DNA of 10,222 nucleotides, from the NCBI GenBank assembly GCA_002450925.1, contig DKAU01000072.1, positions 1 through 10,222 of the forward strand. Direction: 5' to 3'. Below the pieces are notes generated by a model. It was given only the letters and a program-made list of their open reading frames with translations. It was not told the origin of the DNA and searched no databases. Made by a program: the position numbers and the translations under genes. Positions 6,852 to 10,222 of the stretch are shown here, piece by piece. Origin of the DNA: Thiobacillus sp. UBA6918. Lineage in GTDB: Bacteria; Pseudomonadota; Gammaproteobacteria; Burkholderiales; Thiobacillaceae. Numbering within the stretch: the stretch's first letter is position 1; every line of letters starts with the position of its first letter.

Positions 6852-8272
6852 AATTGAATATGACTGGTCATTACGGCAAGGTGGTACTGGCAGGCTTCGC
6901 AGGACTGGTTGCGGGCTTTGCCCTGACCCTGAATTATTCTGTGCGGGCCGAGAAGGATGCGCCGCTTCCGGTGAAGGAACTGCGTGCGTTTACCGATGTG
7001 TTTGCACGTATCAAAAGTGACTATGTAGAACCGGTGGATGACAAAAAACTCATCACTGGCGCCATCAATGGCATGCTGTCGAGCCTGGATCCTCATTCGG
7101 CTTATCTTGATGAAGAGGAATTCAAGGATCTGCAGGTTGGAACACAGGGTGAGTTTGGAGGCCTTGGAATAGAAGTTGGCATGGAAGACGGCTTTGTCAA
7201 AGTCGTTTCTCCCATCGAAGATACTCCAGCATTTCGTGCCGGCCTCAAGAGTGGCGACCTGATCATCAAGCTTGACGATACCCCGATCAAAGGCATGACC
7301 TTGAACGATGCGGTCAAGCGCATGCGTGGGAAACCGGGTACCGACATCTCTTTGACGGTGTTGCGCAAGGGCGACCAGAAGCCTTTCACTGTCAAGATCA
7401 CTCGGGCGGTGATCAAGATCCGCAGCGTTAAGTTCAAGTTGGTTGAACCGGGTTATGGCTATGTGCGCGTTACCCAGTTTCAGGAGCATACCGGCGAACT
7501 TCTGGTCGAGGCCTTGCAAAAGATATACAAGGACAACAAGGAGCCGCTTAAAGGGTTGGTGTTGGATTTGCGCAATGACCCCGGTGGGCTCCTTAATGGT
7601 GCTGTGGCTGTCAGCACGGCTTTTCTCAAGCCTGATTCGCTGGTGGTGTACACCGAAGGCCGTACCGATGATGCGAAGATGCGGCTGACTGCGAGCCGTG
7701 AGAATTATCTGCGCCCCATGCAAGCCGATTATCTGAAAGGATTGCCCGAAAGCGTGAAGTCCGTGCCGATGGTGGTGCTGGTGAACGGCGGTTCGGCTTC
7801 GGCCTCGGAAATCGTTGCGGGAGCACTGCAGGATCACAAGCGTGCCGTCATCATGGGCACCCAGACCTTTGGCAAGGGTTCCGTGCAAACCATTCTTCCT
7901 TTGGGAAGCGACACGGCGATCAAGCTCACGACTGCTCGTTATTTCACACCTTCCGGACGTTCCATCCAGGCCAAAGGTATTGAGCCTGACATTAAGGTGG
8001 AAGATCCCAACAATCCTGTGGATGAGGACCTGAGCATTCGCGAGGCAGATCTTGCCAAGCATCTTGAAAACCCCAATGGTGAAGAGACTGCTCCTGCCAA
8101 ATCTGCAGAGCCAGCAAAGACCCCGGAAAAAAATGGCAAGGAAGACAACAAGGGCGGCAAGAAGCACGAAGTCAAGCCTCTGGAGCCGGGCGAGGTGGTG
8201 TCCAAGAATGATTACCAGTTCAATCAGGCACTTAACCTTTTGAAAGGTATCAGCATCATTCAGGGCAAGTGA
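6848..8272 (+). CDS. ctpA: S41-family carboxy-terminal processing protease (PDZ protease)
   Basis: Periplasmic serine protease that removes or degrades C-terminal tails of envelope proteins. ATG 6848 overlaps the envC stop as ATGA and gives 474 aa; an in-frame ATG at 6839 (three codons earlier) and one at 6860 are alternatives. Order: N-terminal hydrophobic segment (about 11-31, signal or anchor), N-terminal helical region with SSLDPHSAYL, PDZ domain (about 100-185, FGGLGIEVG start), catalytic domain with LRNDPGGLL, Ser318 in NGGSASASEI, and Lys343 in TFGKGSVQ, 25 residues apart as in Prc (S430/K455); D329 sits where Prc has D441. A charged, low-complexity linker rich in K, E, P and A (about 415-445) precedes a short conserved tail (NDYQFNQALNLLKG). 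In some bacteria Ctp proteases act on cell-wall hydrolases, which suits the envC neighbour. Confidence 0.95.
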   Translation: MKLNMTGHYGKVVLAGFAGLVAGFALTLNYSVRAEKDAPLPVKELRAFTDVFARIKSDYVEPVDDKKLITGAINGMLSSLDPHSAYLDEEEFKDLQVGTQGEFGGLGIEVGMEDGFVKVVSPIEDTPAFRAGLKSGDLIIKLDDTPIKGMTLNDAVKRMRGKPGTDISLTVLRKGDQKPFTVKITRAVIKIRSVKFKLVEPGYGYVRVTQFQEHTGELLVEALQKIYKDNKEPLKGLVLDLRNDPGGLLNGAVAVSTAFLKPDSLVVYTEGRTDDAKMRLTASRENYLRPMQADYLKGLPESVKSVPMVVLVNGGSASASEIVAGALQDHKRAVIMGTQTFGKGSVQTILPLGSDTAIKLTTARYFTPSGRSIQAKGIEPDIKVEDPNNPVDEDLSIREADLAKHLENPNGEETAPAKSAEPAKTPEKNGKEDNKGGKKHEVKPLEPGEVVSKNDYQFNQALNLLKGISIIQGK

Positions 8273-8273
8273 G

Positions 8274-8290
8274 CGCAAGCCAGACTTGCG
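8274..8290 (+). terminator. Weak hairpin after ctpA
   Basis: CGCAAG (8274-8279) and CTTGCG (8285-8290) form a perfect 6-bp stem with a 5-base loop, one base after the ctpA stop. It is followed only by TTACAGG, not a T-run, so it may be a weak terminator, an RNA-stability hairpin or chance. Confidence 0.35.
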
Positions 8291-8343
8291 TTACAGGCGG
8301 GCTGGCGCGATACTGAAAATGTACTGGTAACGCGTGCTCGACC

Positions 8344-8742
8344 ATGTTGCCCTGTGACCTCGACAAAATCCGGGAAATTGTTTTTCACGACCTGCCTGAT
8401 GGCCAGGCCAGTCGTGCGCGTGACCTTCTCGATGGTCTGGACGATATCCAGGCTGATGTCCTCAGTGAACAGCCCTCTACGCTGGTCGTCCAATACAATG
8501 TCAGGCATTACACCCTGCAAGGATTGGAAAAGGCCTTGGAGTTGCAGGGGTTCCATCTTGAAAATAGCCTGCTCCAGAAAGTAAGGCGGGCACTGATTCA
8601 TTTCTGCGAGCAGGTGCAGCGCGAAAACCTAGCTATCAATGCGCCGGATGCAAAATCTCAGCAGGTCTTTGCGCGCGTGTATGAACAGCACATGCACGGT
8701 GACAGGGACGAGACGCCGGAAGAGTGGCGCGAATACAAGTAG
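8344..8742 (+). CDS. Small hypothetical protein, possible HMA-like fold without metal ligands
   Basis: I do not recognise this 132-aa protein. It has no signal peptide or membrane segment and is rich in Q, E, D, R and L, so probably cytoplasmic. Residues 9-75 can be laid out as beta-alpha-beta-beta-alpha: EIVFHDL, then the helix QASRARDLLDGLDDI, strands QADVLSE and STLVVQYNV, then the helix TLQGLEKALELQGF. That order resembles heavy-metal-associated (HMA) domains, but the CxxC metal loop is absent (HDLPDG at that place). A second helix-rich part (LLQKVRRALIHFCEQVQRENL) and an acidic tail (DRDETPEEWREYK) follow. ATG 8344 is the only start available: an in-frame TGA lies at 8314 with no other start codon between. 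No good ribosome binding site is visible. It is 71 bases after ctpA and 44 before moeB, same strand, so probably part of the same unit. Confidence 0.72.
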   Translation: MLPCDLDKIREIVFHDLPDGQASRARDLLDGLDDIQADVLSEQPSTLVVQYNVRHYTLQGLEKALELQGFHLENSLLQKVRRALIHFCEQVQRENLAINAPDAKSQQVFARVYEQHMHGDRDETPEEWREYK

Positions 8743-8786
8743 GTTTTATACCATTTCATCCCCTTTGATTTTCTTTGACGTCTTCC

Positions 8787-9536
8787 ATGAACGATGACGA
8801 CCTGCTCCGTTACAGCCGCCATATCTTGTTACCCCAGATCGGGGTAGAAGGTCAGGCAAAGCTTCATTCAGCTTCGGTACTCATCGTCGGCGCAGGAGGA
8901 CTTGGCTGTCCTGCCGCGATTTATCTGGGTGCGGCTGGACTGGGCAGGCTGGTCATTGCAGATGCGGATGTGGTGGATCTCACCAATCTGCAACGCCAAA
9001 TCGGACATCGCAATTCCTCCATCGGTATCAACAAGGCGCACTCCCTGCGAGGTACCGTATTGGGAATCAACCCAACTATAGAAGTTGTGGAACTTGATGT
9101 GCGTCTCGGGGGCGAAGAGTTGGCAGCTGCGATCGCGGATGTGGATCTGGTTCTGGATTGTTCGGACAATTTTGCAACCCGCCATGCCGCAAACCGTGCT
9201 TGTGTGGAATTAATGAAGCCTCTGGTGAGCGGTGCCGCATTGGGGTTCTCTGGGCAAATCACGGTATTCGACACACGTCATCCTGATTCGCCTTGCTACC
9301 ACTGCTTGTTTCCAGACAATGTCGAGGAAGGGCCACGCTGCAGTGAGGCGGGTGTGTTATCTCCGCTTGTTGGTGTTGTTGGCGCCATGCAGGCTGTGGA
9401 AGCAATCAAATTGCTTGCTGGGGTTGGTCAGCCGGCGGTTGGCCGGCTGATTCTGTTTGATGCATTGAATAGCAGTTTCAGGGAAGTGCGCGTACCGCGC
9501 GATGCAGCTTGCCCGGTTTGTGCCAAACGTATTTAA
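8787..9536 (+). CDS. moeB: MoeB/ThiF/HesA-type E1-like adenylyltransferase
   Basis: ATP-dependent enzyme that adenylates the C-terminal glycine of a small ubiquitin-like sulfur carrier (MoaD for molybdopterin, or ThiS for thiamine). ATG 8787 gives 249 aa, the length of E. coli MoeB; a TTG four codons upstream is less likely. Visible: GAGGLG nucleotide loop (35-40), R70 in NLQRQ, K83 (INKAHS), D127 (DCSDN), zinc-binding pairs CYHC (C170/C173) and CPVC (C242/C245), and C185 in RCSEAGVL, matching the conserved cysteine that is catalytic in ThiF. The rhodanese extension of MOCS3/MoeZ-type enzymes is absent. Neither moaD nor thiS is nearby, so MoeB versus ThiF is decided only by overall likeness to E. 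coli MoeB (for example PLVSGAA and GQITVF). No strong ribosome binding site. Its stop overlaps that of the converging slmA. Confidence 0.9.
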   Translation: MNDDDLLRYSRHILLPQIGVEGQAKLHSASVLIVGAGGLGCPAAIYLGAAGLGRLVIADADVVDLTNLQRQIGHRNSSIGINKAHSLRGTVLGINPTIEVVELDVRLGGEELAAAIADVDLVLDCSDNFATRHAANRACVELMKPLVSGAALGFSGQITVFDTRHPDSPCYHCLFPDNVEEGPRCSEAGVLSPLVGVVGAMQAVEAIKLLAGVGQPAVGRLILFDALNSSFREVRVPRDAACPVCAKRI

Positions 9537-10132
9537 GCGGGTTGCTTGATTTCCAGTGGCAGAGACAGTTCTCGCCAGAGTTGGGGCCAACCATCCGAAG
9601 GATCACGTTCGAAACCGCTTTTTGCAAACTGGTGCCAGCGCCCCACGACCAGTGCCATGTACAGATTTGCCAGAAGCCTGGGATCCTTGCCTGAGTGACC
9701 GGTATCCATGAATCGCAGGCATTGTCTGAGTTGGGTTTCAATACGGTCGTGTAACTGGTTGATGCGCTTTTGCAGCCTAGGGTTCTCGTTGACCAGCACT
9801 TCACCGATAAGCACACGGGTCATGCCGCGGTTCTTTTTTGCAAAATTCAGAAGCATGGAAAGTATCGATTCAACCTGCTTTGCAGGATCTGAGGTTTCGG
9901 CCAGCAGGCGCGAAACAAGACCAAACAACGTTTCTTCGATGAACTCGATCAGGCCCTCATACATCTGAGCCTTGCTTGCAAAATGCCTGTACAACGCCGC
10001 TTCCGAGACATCGAGCCTTCTCGCGAGTGCGGCGGTAGTAATTTTCTCCGGGCTAGGCTCTTCCAGCATGGCTGCAAGTGTTTGCAGGATCTGCAAACGC
10101 CTCTCTCCCGGCTTCTTGTTTTCTCCTCCCAT
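9533..10132 (-). CDS. slmA: SlmA-like nucleoid occlusion factor (TetR family)
   Basis: DNA-binding division regulator: in E. coli SlmA binds chromosomal SBS sites and blocks FtsZ ring assembly over the nucleoid. 199 aa (E. coli 198). The N-terminal HTH covers about 30-52 (ITTAALARRLDVSEAALYRHF), almost the same as SlmA and with its typical SEAALYRHF recognition stretch, followed by LIEFIEETL. The dimer/FtsZ-binding region has NRGMTRVLIGEVL and RINQLHDRIETQLRQCLR, matching the SlmA pattern (E. coli NPGLTRIL, RINQLFERIEAQLRQ). The C-terminal 50 residues diverge. ATG 10132 is preceded by GAGGG at 4 bases. It lies 30 bases downstream of a tRNA on the same strand with no terminator between. A generic TetR repressor is the alternative, but the conserved motifs favour SlmA. 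Confidence 0.88.
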   Translation of the reverse strand: MGGENKKPGERRLQILQTLAAMLEEPSPEKITTAALARRLDVSEAALYRHFASKAQMYEGLIEFIEETLFGLVSRLLAETSDPAKQVESILSMLLNFAKKNRGMTRVLIGEVLVNENPRLQKRINQLHDRIETQLRQCLRFMDTGHSGKDPRLLANLYMALVVGRWHQFAKSGFERDPSDGWPQLWRELSLPLEIKQPA

Positions 10133-10162
10133 TGCGCCCTCTTGTTTGTTGAGGTTTTTTAA

Positions 10163-10222
10163 TGGTGGGCCCGGTGGGACTCGAACCCACGACCAAAGGA
10201 TTATGAGTCCTCTGCTCTAACC
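10163..10222 (-). tRNA. tRNA with anticodon CAU (tRNA-Met or tRNA-Ile2), 5' end outside window
   Basis: The minus strand gives the last 60 bases of a tRNA: end of the D arm (GGTTAGAGC), anticodon stem GAGGA/TCCTT with loop CTCATAA (anticodon CAT at 10205-10203), variable loop TGGTC, T arm GTGGG-TTCGAGT-CCCAC, acceptor strand CGGGCCC, A73 and encoded CCA (10165-10163). About 17 bases at the 5' end are missing; they should begin GGGCCCG. A CAU anticodon can be elongator Met or, with lysidine, Ile2. The short TTTGGTC after the anticodon and the GGGCCC acceptor look somewhat more like Ile2, but this is not settled. An initiator tRNA is unlikely because the anticodon stem lacks three consecutive G-C pairs. 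Confidence 0.93.

Noticed and set aside
6794..8278. A 494-codon open frame on the minus strand, almost exactly antisense to ctpA
   Set aside because: It mirrors the ctpA codons; the product is rich in H, R, Q and F with no recognisable domain, while the plus strand encodes a full S41 protease. Long antisense frames are common opposite genes of this composition.
9972..10220. Plus-strand frame ending GGPGGTRTHDQRIMSPLL
   Set aside because: This tail is the well-known false peptide produced by translating a tRNA gene on the wrong strand; the rest is antisense to slmA.

Overview
The window looks like a housekeeping stretch of a Betaproteobacterium (an inference, perhaps near the Nitrosomonadales/Gallionellales). 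The reasons are a moderate G+C content, the conserved run gpmI-envC-ctpA followed by a moeB-type gene, a SlmA-type regulator, and protein sequences that align by eye with proteobacterial families. No insertion sequence, CRISPR array, phage gene or rRNA was seen. Coding density is very high: the longest gap between genes is about 100 bases (4009-4110).

Left part, minus strand (1-4008): an efflux module read right to left. An ArsR-family regulator (3679-4008) ends at a strong intrinsic terminator (3635-3661). Its own promoter then starts a membrane-fusion (adaptor) protein gene (3558-2527), followed after 20 bases by an RND inner-membrane pump gene (2506 to beyond position 1). The pump is cut by the window edge after 835 codons. 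The regulator has two cysteines, C39 and C105, at the positions and 66-residue spacing of the dithiol sensors SqrR, BigR and HlyU. A near-perfect 16-bp palindrome (3581-3596) sits on the predicted -10 box of the pump operon. Together these suggest a small thiol- or persulfide-responsive efflux circuit, the most interesting feature of the window.

Middle part, plus strand (4111-9536): gpmI (glycolytic phosphoglycerate mutase), envC (amidase activator for cell separation) and ctpA (periplasmic S41 protease) are tightly packed. The gpmI/envC and envC/ctpA junctions are 4-base stop/start overlaps, so translation is probably coupled. A small unrecognised protein (8344-8742), possibly a metal-site-free HMA-like ferredoxin fold, separates ctpA from a MoeB/ThiF-type E1-like adenylyltransferase (8787-9536).

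Right part, minus strand (9533-10222): slmA (TetR-fold nucleoid occlusion factor) converges on moeB, the two stop codons overlapping within TTAA. A tRNA with anticodon CAU lies 30 bases upstream of slmA on the same strand, and its 5' end is cut by the window. envC and slmA both concern cell division, and ctpA the envelope, so the right two-thirds is mostly envelope, division and central metabolism.
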